Positions 1 to 11,000 of a stretch of 64,000 nt of DNA are shown here, piece after piece. Where the stretch lies: contig OX246743.1 in NCBI GenBank assembly GCA_945910005.1, positions 15,048,587 to 15,112,586 on the forward strand, in the 5' to 3' direction. Position 1 is the first letter of the stretch; each line of letters begins with the position of its first letter. The notes below the pieces were generated by a model that worked only from the letters and a program-made list of their open reading frames with translations, was not told where the DNA came from and made no database searches. The translations under genes were made by a program, and so were the position numbers. Source of the DNA: Isoperla grammatica. Lineage: Eukaryota > Arthropoda > Insecta > Plecoptera > Perlodidae.

Positions 1-294
1 GCGTTGTCTTCATATGTTGCATGTAGTTGCTTTCATGTCACTGACTTAGCGCAGGGTTTATCAAGTACAGTCACTTTCACAAGCGAGGAAACATGCGTTG
101 TCTTAATTTGTTGCATGTAGTTGCTCTCATGTCACTGACTTAGCGTAGGGTTTATCTAGTACAGTCACCGTCACAAGCGAGGAAACATGCGTTGTCTTCA
201 TTGGTTGCATGTAGTTGCTTTAATGTCACTGACTTAGCGCAGGGTTTATCAAGTTCAGTCACCGTCACAAGCGAGAAAACATGCGTTGTCCTCA

Positions 295-391
295 TATGTT
301 GCATGAACTGGCCTTCTTGTCACTGACTTAGCGCAGGGTATATCACGTACAGTAACTTTCCCAAGCGAGGAAACATGCGTTGTCTTCATAT
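295..391 (+). repeat. AACTGGCC monomer subtype shared by both domains
   Basis: This subtype reads GCATGAACTGGCCTTC, then GGGTATATCACGTACAG, then GTAACTTTCCCAAGCG. Further copies lie near 1,346, 2,367, 3,497, 4,618, 6,310, 6,686, 7,723, 9,126, 10,346, 12,046, 12,416, 13,448 and 15,042 in domain 1. In domain 2 they lie near 16,731, 19,736, 22,736, 25,266, 29,955, 33,237, 34,645, 37,927, 42,713, 45,337, 46,374 and 52,713, with a GCATACACTGGCC derivative in blocks X. Because it is in both domains it predates their separation. Confidence 0.8.
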
Positions 392-1779
392 GTTGCATGT
401 AGTTGCCCTCATGTCACTGACTTAGCGCAGGGTTTATCACGTACAGTCACCGTCACAAGCGAGGAAACATGCGATGTCTTCATATGTTGCATGTAGTTGC
501 TCTCATGTCACTGACTTAGCGCAGGGTTTATCAAGTACAGTCACCTTCACAAGCGAGGAAACATGCGTTGTCCTTATATGTTGCATGTAGTTGCTCTCAT
601 GTCACTGACTTAGCGCAGGGTTTATCAAGTACAGTCACCTTCACAAGAGAGGAAACATGCATTGTCTTCATATGTTGCATGTAGTTGCTCTCATGTCACT
701 GACTTAGCGCAGGGTTTATCAAGTACAGTCACCTTCACATGCGAGAAAACATGCGTTGTCTTCATATGTTGCATGTAGTTGCTCTCATGTCACTGACTTA
801 GCGCAGGGTTTATCAAATACAGTCACCTTCACAAGCGAGGAAACATGCTTTGTCTTCATATGTTGCATGTAGTTGCTCTCATGTCACTGACTTAGCGCAG
901 GGTTTATCAAGTACAGTCACCGTCACAAGCGGGGAAACATGCGTTGTCCTAATATGTTGCATGTGTTGCTCTCATGTCACTGACTTAGCGCAGGGTTTAT
1001 CAAGTACAGTCACCTTCACAAGCGAGGAAACATGCGTTGTCTTCATATGTTGCATAAAGTGGCTCTCATGTCACTGACTTAGCGCAGGGTTTATCAAGTA
1101 CAGTCACCGTCACAAGCGAGGAAACATGCGTTGTCCTTATATGTTGCATGTAGTTGCTCTCATGTCACTGACTTAGCGCAGAGTTTATCAAGTACAGTCA
1201 CCTTCACAAGGGAGGAAACATGCGTTGTCCAAATATGTTGCATGTGTTGCTCTCATGTCATTGACTTAGCGCAGGGTTTATCAAGTACAGTCACCTTCAC
1301 AAGCGAGGAAACATGCGTTGTCCTCATATGTTGCATGAACTGGCCTTCATGTCACTGACTTAGCGAAGGGTATATCACGTACAGTAACTTTCCCAAGCGA
1401 GGAAACATGCGTTGTCTTCATATGTTGCATGTAGTTGCTATAATGTCACTGACTTAGCGCAGGGTTTATCACGTACAGTCACCGTCACAAGCGAGGAAAC
1501 ATGCGATGTCTTCATATGTTGCATGTAGTTGCTCTCATGTCACTGACTTAGCGCAGTGTTTATCAAGTACAGTCACCTTCACAAGCGAGGAAACATGCGT
1601 TGTCCTAACATGTTGCATGTAGTTGCTCTCATGTCACTGACTTAGCGCAGGGTTTATCAAGTACAGTCACCTTCACAAGCGAGGAAACATGCATTGTCTT
1701 CATATGTTGCATGTAGTTGCTCTCATGTCACTGACTTAGCGCAGGGTTTATCAAGTACAGTCACCTTCACAAGCGAGGA

Positions 1780-1993
1780 AACATGCGTTGTCCTAATATG
1801 TTCAAGAAGTGGCTTTCATGTCACTGACTTAGCGCAGGGTTTATCAAGTACAGTCACCTTCACAAGCGAGGCAACATGCGTTGTCCTAATATGTTCAAGA
1901 AGTGGCTTTCATGTCACTTACTTATTGCAGGGTTTATCAAGTACAGTCACCTTCACAAGCGAAGAAACATGCGTTGTCTTCATATGTTGCATG
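1780..1993 (+). repeat. Cluster of 93-bp TTCAAGAAGTGG monomers
   Basis: Two adjacent monomers read ATGTTCAAGAAGTGGCTTT in place of ATGTTGCATGTAGTTGCTCT, one base shorter. The same pair or triplet occurs near 4,140-4,320, 9,780-9,960, 16,255-16,430, 16,995-17,180, 20,940-21,120, 27,030-27,210, 43,915-44,100, 47,580-47,760 and 53,825-54,010. Being 93 bp they keep reading frame from one copy to the next and remove a TAG, which is why the longest open frames of the window (100-128 codons) sit on them. Confidence 0.82.
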
Positions 1994-2425
1994 TAGTTGC
2001 ACTTATGTCACTGACTTAGCGCCGGGTTTATTACGTACAGTCACCGTCACAAGCGAGGAAACATGCGTTGTCTTCATATGTTGCATGTAGTTGCTCTCAT
2101 GTCACTGACTTAGCGCAGGGTTTATCAAGTACAGTCACTTTCACAAGCGAGGAAACATGCGTTGTCTTAATTTGTTGAATGTAGTTGCTCTCATGTCACT
2201 GACTTAGCGTAGGGTTTATCTAGTACAGTCACCGTCACAAGCGAGGAAACATGCGTTGTCTTCATTGGTTGCATGTAGTTGCTTTTATGTCACTGACTTA
2301 GCGCAGGGTTTATCAAGTTCAGTCACCGTCACAAGCGAGAAAACATGCGTTGTCCTCATATGTTGCATGAACTGGCCTTCTTGTCACTGACTTAGCGCAG
2401 GGTATATCACGTACAGTAACTTTCC

Positions 2426-5400
2426 CAAGCGAGGAAACATGCGTTGTCTTCATATGTTGCATGTAGTTGCTCTCATGTCACTGACTTAGCGCAGGATTTA
2501 TCACGTACAGTCACCGTCACAAGCGAGGAAACATGCGATGTCTTCATATGTTGCATGTAGTTGCTCTCATGTCACTGACTTAGCGCAGGGTTTATCAAGT
2601 ACAGTCACCTTCACAAGCGAGGAAACATGCGTTGTCCTTATAAATTGCATGTAGTTGCTCTCATGTCACTGACTTAGCGCAGGGTTTATCAAGTACAGTC
2701 ACCTTCACAAGCGAGGAAACATGCATTGTCTTCATATGTTGCATGTAGTTGCTCTCATGTCACTGACGTAGCGCAGGGTTTATCAAGTACAGTCACCTTC
2801 ACATGCGAGAAAACATGCGTTGTCTTCATATGTTGCATGTAGTTGCTCTCATGTCACTGACTTAGCGCAGGGTTTATCAAATACAGTCACCTTCACAAGC
2901 GAGGAAACATGCTTTGTCTTCATATGTTGCATGTAGTTGCTCTCATGTCACTGACTTAGCACAGGGTTTATCAAGTACAGTCACCGTCACAAGCGGGGAA
3001 ACATGCGTTGTCCTAATAGGTTGCATGTGTTGCTCTCATGTCACTGACTTAGCGCAGGGTTTATAAAGTACAGTCACCTTCACAAGCGAGAAAACATGCG
3101 TTGTCTTTATATGTTGCATGTAGTTGCACTCATGTCACTGACTTAGCGCAGGGTTTATCAAGTACAGTCACCGTCACAAGCGAGGAAACATGCGTTGTCT
3201 TCATATGTTGCATGTAGTTGCTCTCATATCACTGACTTAGCGCAGGGTTTATCAAGTACAGTCACCTTCACCAGCGAGGAAACATGCGTTGTCCTCATAT
3301 GTTGCATGTAGTTGCTCTCATGTCACTGACTTAGCGCAGGGTTTATCAAGTACAGTCACCGTCACAAGCGAGGAAACATGCGTTGTCTTCATATGTTGCA
3401 TGTAGTTGCTCTCATGTCACTGACTTAGCGCAGGGTTTATCTAGTACAGTCACCGCCACAAGCGAGGAAACATGCGTTGTCCTCATATGTTGCATGAACT
3501 GGCCTTCATGTCACTGACTTAGCGCAGGGTATATCACGTACAGTAACTTTCCCAAGCGAGGAAACATGCGTTGTCTTCATATGTTGCATGTAACTGCTCT
3601 CATGTCACTGACTTAGCGCAGGGTTTATCACGTACAGTCACCGTCACAAGCGAGGAAACATGCGATGTCTTCATATGTTGCATGTAGTTGCTCTCATGTC
3701 ACTGACTTAGCGCAGGGTTTATCAAGTACAGTCACCTTCACAAGCGAGAAAACATGCGTTGTCCTAACATGTTGCATGTAGTTGCTCTCATGTCACTGAC
3801 TTAGCGCAGGGTTTATCAAGTACAGTCACCTTCACAAGCGAGGAAACATGCATTGTCTTCATATGTTGCATGTAGTTGCTCTCATGTCACTGACTTAGCG
3901 CAAGGTTTATCAAGTACAGTCACCTTCACATGCGAGGAAACATGCGTTGTCTTCATATGTTGCATGTAGTTGCTCTCATGTCACTGACTTAGCGCAGGGT
4001 TTATCAAGTACAGTCACCTTCACAAGCGAGGAAACATGCTTTGTCTTCATATGTTGCATGTAGTTGCTCTCATGTCACTGACTTAGCGCAGGGTTTATCA
4101 AGTACAGTCACCTTCACAAGCGAGGAAACATGCGTTGTCCTAATATGTTCAAGAAGTGGCTTTCATGTCACTGACTTAGCGCAGGGTTTATCAAGTACAG
4201 TCACCTTTACAAGCGAGGAAACATGCGTTGTCCTAATATGTTCAAGAAGTGGCTTTCATGTCACTTACTTATTGCAGGGTTTATCAAGTACAGTCACCTT
4301 CACAAGCGAGGAAACATGCGTTGTCTTCAAATGTTGCATGTAGTTGCACTTATGTCACTGACTTAGCGCAGGGTTTATTACGTACAGTCACCGTCACAAG
4401 CGAGGAAACATGCGTTGTCTTCATATGTTGCATGTAGTTGCTCTCATGTCACTGACTTAGCGTAGGGTTTATCTAGTACAGTCACCGTCACAAGCGAGAA
4501 AACATGCGTTGTCTTCATTGGTTGCATGTAGTTGCTTTTATGTCACTGACTTAGCGCAGGGTTTATCAAGTTTAGTCACCGTCACAAGCGAGAAAACATG
4601 CGTTGTCCTCATATGTTGCATGAACTGGCCTTCTTGTCACTGACTTAGCGCAGGGTATATCACGTACAGTAACTTTCCCAAGCGAGGAAACTTGCGTTGT
4701 CTTCATATGTTGCATGTAGTTGCTCTCATGTCACTGACTTAGCGCAGGGTTTATCACGTACAGTCACCGTCACAAGCGAGGAAACATGCGATGTCTTCAT
4801 ATGTTGCATGTAGTTGCTCTCATGTCACTGACTTAGCGCAGGGTTTATCAAGTACAGTCACCTTCACAAGCGAGGAAACATGCGTTGTCCTTATATGTTG
4901 CATGTAGTTGCTCTCATGTCACTGACTTAGCGCAGGGTTTATCAAGTACAGTGACCTTCACAAGCGAGGAAACATGCATTGTCTTCATATGTTGCATGTA
5001 GTTGCTCTCATGTCACTGACTTAGCGCAGGGTTTATCAAGTACAGTCACCTTCACACGCGAGAAAACATGCGTTGTCTTCATATGTTGCATGTAGTTGCT
5101 CTCATGTCACTGACTTAGCGCAGGGTTTATCAAATACAGTCACCTTCACAAGCGAGGAAACATGCTTTGTCTTCATATATTGCATGTAGTTGCTCTCATG
5201 TCACTGACTTAGCGCAGGGTTTATCAAGTACAGTCACCGTCACAAGCGGGGAAACATGCGTTGTCCTAATATGTTGCATGTGTTGCTCTCATGTCACTGA
5301 CTTAGCGCAGGGTTTATTAAGTACAGTCACCTTCACAAGCGAGGAAACATGCGTTGTCTTCATATGTTGCATAAAGTGGCTCTCATGTCACTGACTTAGC

Positions 5401-8059
5401 GCAGGGTTTATCAAGTACAGTCACCGTCACAAGCGAGGAAACATGCGTTGTCCTTATATGTTGCATGTAGTTGCTCTCATGTCACTGACTTAGCGCAGAG
5501 TTTATCAAGTACAGTCACCTTCACAAGCGAGGAAACATGCGTTGTCCAAATATGTTGCATGTGTTGCTCTCATGTCATTGACTTATTGCAGGGTTTATCA
5601 AGTACAGTCACCTTCACAAGCGAGGAAACATGCGTTGTCTTCATATGTTGCATGAAGTGGCTCTCATGTCACTGACTTAGCGCAGGGTTTATCAAGTACG
5701 GTCACCGTCACAAGCGAGGAAACATGCGTTGTCCTTATATGTTGCATGTAGTTGCTCTCATGTCACTGACTTAGCGCAGAGTTTATCAAGTACAGTCACC
5801 TTCACAAGCGAGGAAACATGCGTTGTCTTCATATGTTGCAAGTAGTTGCTTTCATGTCACTGACTTAGCGCAGGGTTTATCAAGTACAGTCACCTTCACA
5901 AGCGAGGAAACATGAGTTGTCCTAATATGTTCAAGAAGTGGCTTTCATGTCACTGACTTAGCGCAGGGTTTATCAAGTACAGTCACCTTCACAAGCGAGA
6001 AAACATGCGTTGTCCTCATATGTTGCATGTAGTTGCTCTCATGTCACTGACTTAGCGCAGGGTTTATCACGTACAGTCACCTTCACAAGCGAGAAAAAAT
6101 GCGTTGTCTTCATATGTTGCATGAAGTGGCTTTCATATCACTGACTTAGCGCAGGGTTTATCAAGTACAGTCACCGTCACAAGCGAAGAAACATTCGTTC
6201 TCTTCATATGTTGCATGTAGTTGCTCTCATGTCACTGACTTAGCGCAGGGTTTATCACGTACAGTCACTTTCACAAGCGAGGAAACATGCGTTGTCCTCA
6301 TATGTTGCATGAACTGGCCTTCTTATCACTGACTTAGCGCAGGGTATATCACGTACAGTAACTTTCCCAAGCGAGGAAACATGCGTTGTCTTCATATGTT
6401 GCATGTAGTTGCACTCATGTCACTGACTGAGCGCAGGGTTTATTACGTACAGTCACCGTCACAAGCGAGGAAACATGCGTTGTCTTAAATTGTTGCATGT
6501 AGTTGCATTCATGTCACTGACTTAGCGTAGGGTTTATCTAGTACAGTCACCGTCACAAGCGAGGAAACATGCGTTGTCTTCATTGGTTGCATGTAGTTGC
6601 TTTTATGTCACTGACTTAGCGCAGGGTTTATCAAGTTCAGTCACCGTCACAAGCGAGAAAACATGCGTTGTCCTCATATGTTGCATGAACTGGCCTTCTT
6701 ATCACTGACTTAGCGCAGGGTATATCACGTACAGTAACTTTCCCAAGCGAGGAAACATGCGTTGTCTTCATATGTTGCATGTAGTTGCACTCATGTCACT
6801 GACTGAGCGCAGGGTTTATTACGTACAGTCACCGTCACAAGCGAGGAAACATGCGTTGTCTTTATATGTTGCATGTAGTTGCTCTCATGTCACTGACTTA
6901 GCGCAGGGTTTATCAAGTACAGTCACCGTCACAAGCGAGGAAACATGCGTTGTCTTCATATGTTGCATGTAGTTGCTCTCATGTCACTGACTTAGCGCAG
7001 GGCTTATCAAGTACAGTCACCTTCACAAGCGAGAAAACATGCGTTGTCCTCATATGTTGCATGTAGTTGCTCTCATGTCACTGACTTAGCGCAGGGTTTA
7101 TCAAGTACAGTCACCGTCACAAGCGAGGAAACATGCGTTGTCTTCATATGTTGCATGTTGTTGCTCTCATGTCACTGACTTAGCGCAGGGTTCATCAAGT
7201 ACAGTCACCTTCACAAGCGAGGAAACATGCGTTGTCCTCATATGTTGCATGTAGTTGCGGTCATGTCACTGACTTAGCGCAGGGTTTATCACGTACAGTC
7301 ACCTTCACAAGCGAGGAAAAATGCGTTGTCTTCATATGTTGCATGAAGTGGCTTTTATATCACTGACTTTGCGCAGAGTTTATCAAGTACAGTCACCGTC
7401 ACAAGCGAAGAAACATTCGTTCTCTTCATATGTTGCATGTAGTTGCTCTCATGTCACTGACTAAGCGCAGGGTTTATCACGTACAGTCACTTTCACAAGC
7501 GAGGAAACATGCGTTGTCTTAATTTGTTGCATGTAGTTGCTCTCATGTCACTGACTTAGCGTAGGGTTTATCTAGTACAGTCACCGTCACAAGCGAGGAA
7601 ACATGCGTTGTCTTCATTGGTTGCATGTAGTTGCTTTTATGTCACTGACTTAGCGCCGGGTTTATCAAGTTCAGTCACCGTCACAAGCGAGAAAACATGC
7701 GTTGTCTTCATATGTTGCATGAACTGGCCTTCTTGTCACTGACTTAGCGCAGGGTATATCATGTACAGTAACTTTCCCAAGCGAGGAATTATGCGTTGTC
7801 TTCATATGTTGCATGTAGTAGCTCTCATGTCACTGACTTAGCGCAGGGTTTATCACGTACAGTCACCGTCACAAGCGAGGAAACATGCGATGTCTTCATA
7901 TGTTGCATGTAGTTGCTCTCATGTCACTGACTTAACGCAGGGTTTATCAAGTACAGTCACCTTCACAAGCGAGGAAACATGCGTTGTCCTAACATGTTGC
8001 ATGTAGTTGCTCTCATGTCACTGACTTAGCGCAGGGTTTATCAAGTACAGTCACCTTCA
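2426..8059 (+). repeat. Domain 1 tandem HOR, copy 1 (5,634 bp)
   Basis: The sequence from 2,426 corresponds base for base to 8,060 onward; immediately left of these points the two differ (TTTCCC against CTTCAC). The offset is 5,634 bp up to about 4,437 and 5,728 bp after it, because this copy lacks one monomer present near 10,072-10,165 in copy 2. 5,634 bp is 60 monomers, six of them 93 bp. Private markers shared with copy 2 include CTTATAAATTGCATG (2,637 and 8,271), GACGTAGCGC (2,765 and 8,399) and GAGAAAAAATGCG (6,091 and 11,819). No coding sequence. Confidence 0.85.
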
Positions 8060-11000
8060 CAAGCGAGGAAACATGCGTTGTCTTCATATGTTGCATGTAG
8101 TTGCTCTCATGTCACTGACTTAGCGCAGGATTTATCACGTACAGTCACCGTCACAAGCGAGGAAACATGCGATGTCTTCATATGTTGCATGTAGTTGCTC
8201 TCATGTCACTGACTTAGCGCAGGGTTTATCAAGTACAGTCACCTTCACAAGCGAGGAAACATGCGTTGTCCTTATAAATTGCATGTAGTTGCTCTCATGT
8301 CACTGACTTAGCGCAGGGTTTATCAAGTACAGTCACCTTCACAAGCGAGGAAACATGCATTGTCTTCATATGTTGCATGTAGTTGCTCTCATGTCACTGA
8401 CGTAGCGCAGGGTTTATCAAGTACAGTCACCTTCACCAGCGAGGAAACATGCGTTGTCCTCATATGTTGCATGTAGTTGCTCTCATGTCACTGACTTAGC
8501 GCAGGGTTTATCAAATACAGTCACCTTCACAAGCGAGGAAACATGCTTTGTCTTCATATGTTGCATGTAGTTGCTCTCATGTCACTGACTTAGCACAGGG
8601 TTTATCAAGTACAGTCACCGTCAGAAGCGGGGAAACATGCGTTGTCCTAATAGGTTGCATGTGTTGCTCTCATGTCACTGACTTAGCGCAGGGTTTATAA
8701 AGTACAGTCACCTTCACAAGCGAGAAAACATGCGTTGTCTTTATATGTTGCATGTAGTTGCACTCATGTCACTGACTTAGCGCAGGGTTTATCAAGTACA
8801 GCCACCGTCACAAGCGAGGAAACATGCGTTGTCTTCATATGTTGCATGTTGTTGCTCTCATATCACTGACTTAGCGCAGGGTTTATCAAGTACAGTCACC
8901 TTCACCAGCGAGGAAACATGCGTTGTCCTCATATGTTGCATGTAGTTGCTCTCATGTCACTGACTTAGCGCAGGGTTTATCAAGTACAGTCACCGTCACA
9001 AGCGAGGAAACATGCGTTGTCTTCATATGTTGCATGTAGTTGCTCTCATGTCACTGACTTAGCGCAGGGTTTATCTAGTACAGTCACCGCCACAAGCGAG
9101 GAAACATGCGTTGTCCTCATATGTTGCATGAACTGGCCTTCATGTCACTGACTTAGCGCAGGGTATATCACGTACAGTAACTTTCCCAAGCGAGGAAACA
9201 TGCGTTGTCTTCATATGTTGCATGTAACTGCTCTCATGTCACTGACTTAGCGCAGGGTTTATCACGTACAGTCACCGTCACAAGCGAGGAAACATGCGAT
9301 GTCTTCATATGTTGCATGTAGTTGCTCTCATGTCACTGACTTAGCGCAGGGTTTATCAAGTACAGTAACCTTCACAAGCGAGAAAACATGCGTTGTCCTA
9401 ACATGTTGCATGTAGTTGCTCTCATGTCACTGACTTAGCGCAGGGTTTATCAAGTACAGTCACCTTCACAAGCGAGGAAACATGCATTGTCTTCATATGT
9501 TGCATGTAGTTGCTCTCATGTCACTGACTTAGCGCAAGGTTTATCAAGTACAGTCACCTTCACATGCGAGGAAACATGCGTTGTCTTCATATGTTGCATG
9601 TAGTTGCTCTCATGTCACTGACTTAGCGCAGGGTTTATCAAGTACAGTCACCTTCACAAGCGAGGAAACATGCTTTGTCTTCATATGTTGCATGTAGTTG
9701 CTCTCATGTCACTGACTTAGCGCAGGGTTTATCAAGTACAGTCACCTTCACAAGCGAGGAAACATGCGTTGTCCTAATATGTTCAAGAAGTGGCTTTCAT
9801 GTCACTGACTTAGCGCAGGGTTTATCAAGTACAGTCACCTTTACAAGCGAGGAAACATGCGTTGTCCTAATATGTTCAAGAAGTGGCTTTCATGTCACTT
9901 ACTTATTGCAGGGTTTATCAAGTACAGTCACCTTCACAAGCGAGGAAACATGCGTTGTCTTCATATGTTGCATGTAGTTGCACTTATGTCACTGACTTAG
10001 CGCAGGGTTTATTACGTACAGTCACCGTCACAAGCGAGGAAACATGCGTTGTCTTCATATGTTGCATGTAGTTGCTCTCATGTCACTGACTTAGCGCAGG
10101 GTTTATCAAGTACAGTCACTTTCACAAGCGAGGAAACATGCGTTTTCTTAATTTGTTGCATGTAGTTGCTCTTATGTCACTGACTTAGCGTAGGGTTTAT
10201 CTAGTACAGTCACCGTCACAAGCGAGAAAACATGCGTTGTCTTCATTGGCTGCATGTAGTTGCTTTTATGTCACTGACTTAGCGCAGGGTTTATCAAGTT
10301 TAGTCACCGTCACAAGCGAGAAAACATGCGTTGTCCTCATATGTTGCATGAACTGGCCTTCTTGTCACTGACTTAGCGCAGGGTATATCACGTACAGTAA
10401 CTTTCCCAAGCGAGGAAACTTGCGTTGTCTTCATATGTTGCATGTAGTTGCTCTCATGTCACTGACTTAGCGCAGGGTTTATCACGTACAGTCACCGTCA
10501 CAAGCGAGGAAACATGCGATGTCTTCATATGTTGCATGTAGTTGCTCTCATGTCACTGACTTAGCGCAGGGTTTATCAAGTACAGTCACCTTCACAAGCG
10601 AGGAAACATGCGTTGTCCTTATATGTTGCATGTAGTTGCTCTCATGTCACTGACTTAGCGCAGGGTTTATCAAGTACAGTCACCTTCACAAGCGAGGAAA
10701 CATGCATTGTCTTTATATGTTGCATGTAGTTGCTCTCATGTCACTGACTAAGCGCAGGGTTTATCAAGTACAGTCACCTTCACACGCGAGAAAACATGCG
10801 TTGTCTTCATATGTTGCATGTAGTTGCTCTCATGTCACTGACTTAGCGCAGGGTTTATCAAATACAGTCACCTTCACAAGCGAGGAAACATGCTTTGTCT
10901 TCATATGTTGCATGTAGTTGCTCTTATGTCACTGACTTAGCGCAGGGTTTATCAAGTACAGTCACCGTCACAAGCGGGGAAACATGCGTTGTCCTAATAT

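Larger units (their letters stand above)
1..2425 (+). repeat. Leading partial HOR copies of domain 1
   Basis: Positions 1 to about 1,010 match 2,065 to about 3,075 at a constant offset of 2,064 bp (TCTTAATTTG at 101 and 2,165; GCATGAACTG at 301 and 2,365; the GTCCTAATA plus GTGTTGCTC monomer at about 941 and 3,005). About 850-1,358 also matches about 5,167-5,675 at offset 4,317. Positions 1,694-2,090 match 4,041-4,437 at offset 2,347, including two adjacent 93-bp TTCAAGAAGTGG monomers. The stretch is therefore a mosaic of the same sub-blocks that make up the 5.6-kb unit. It contains no gene. Confidence 0.7.
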
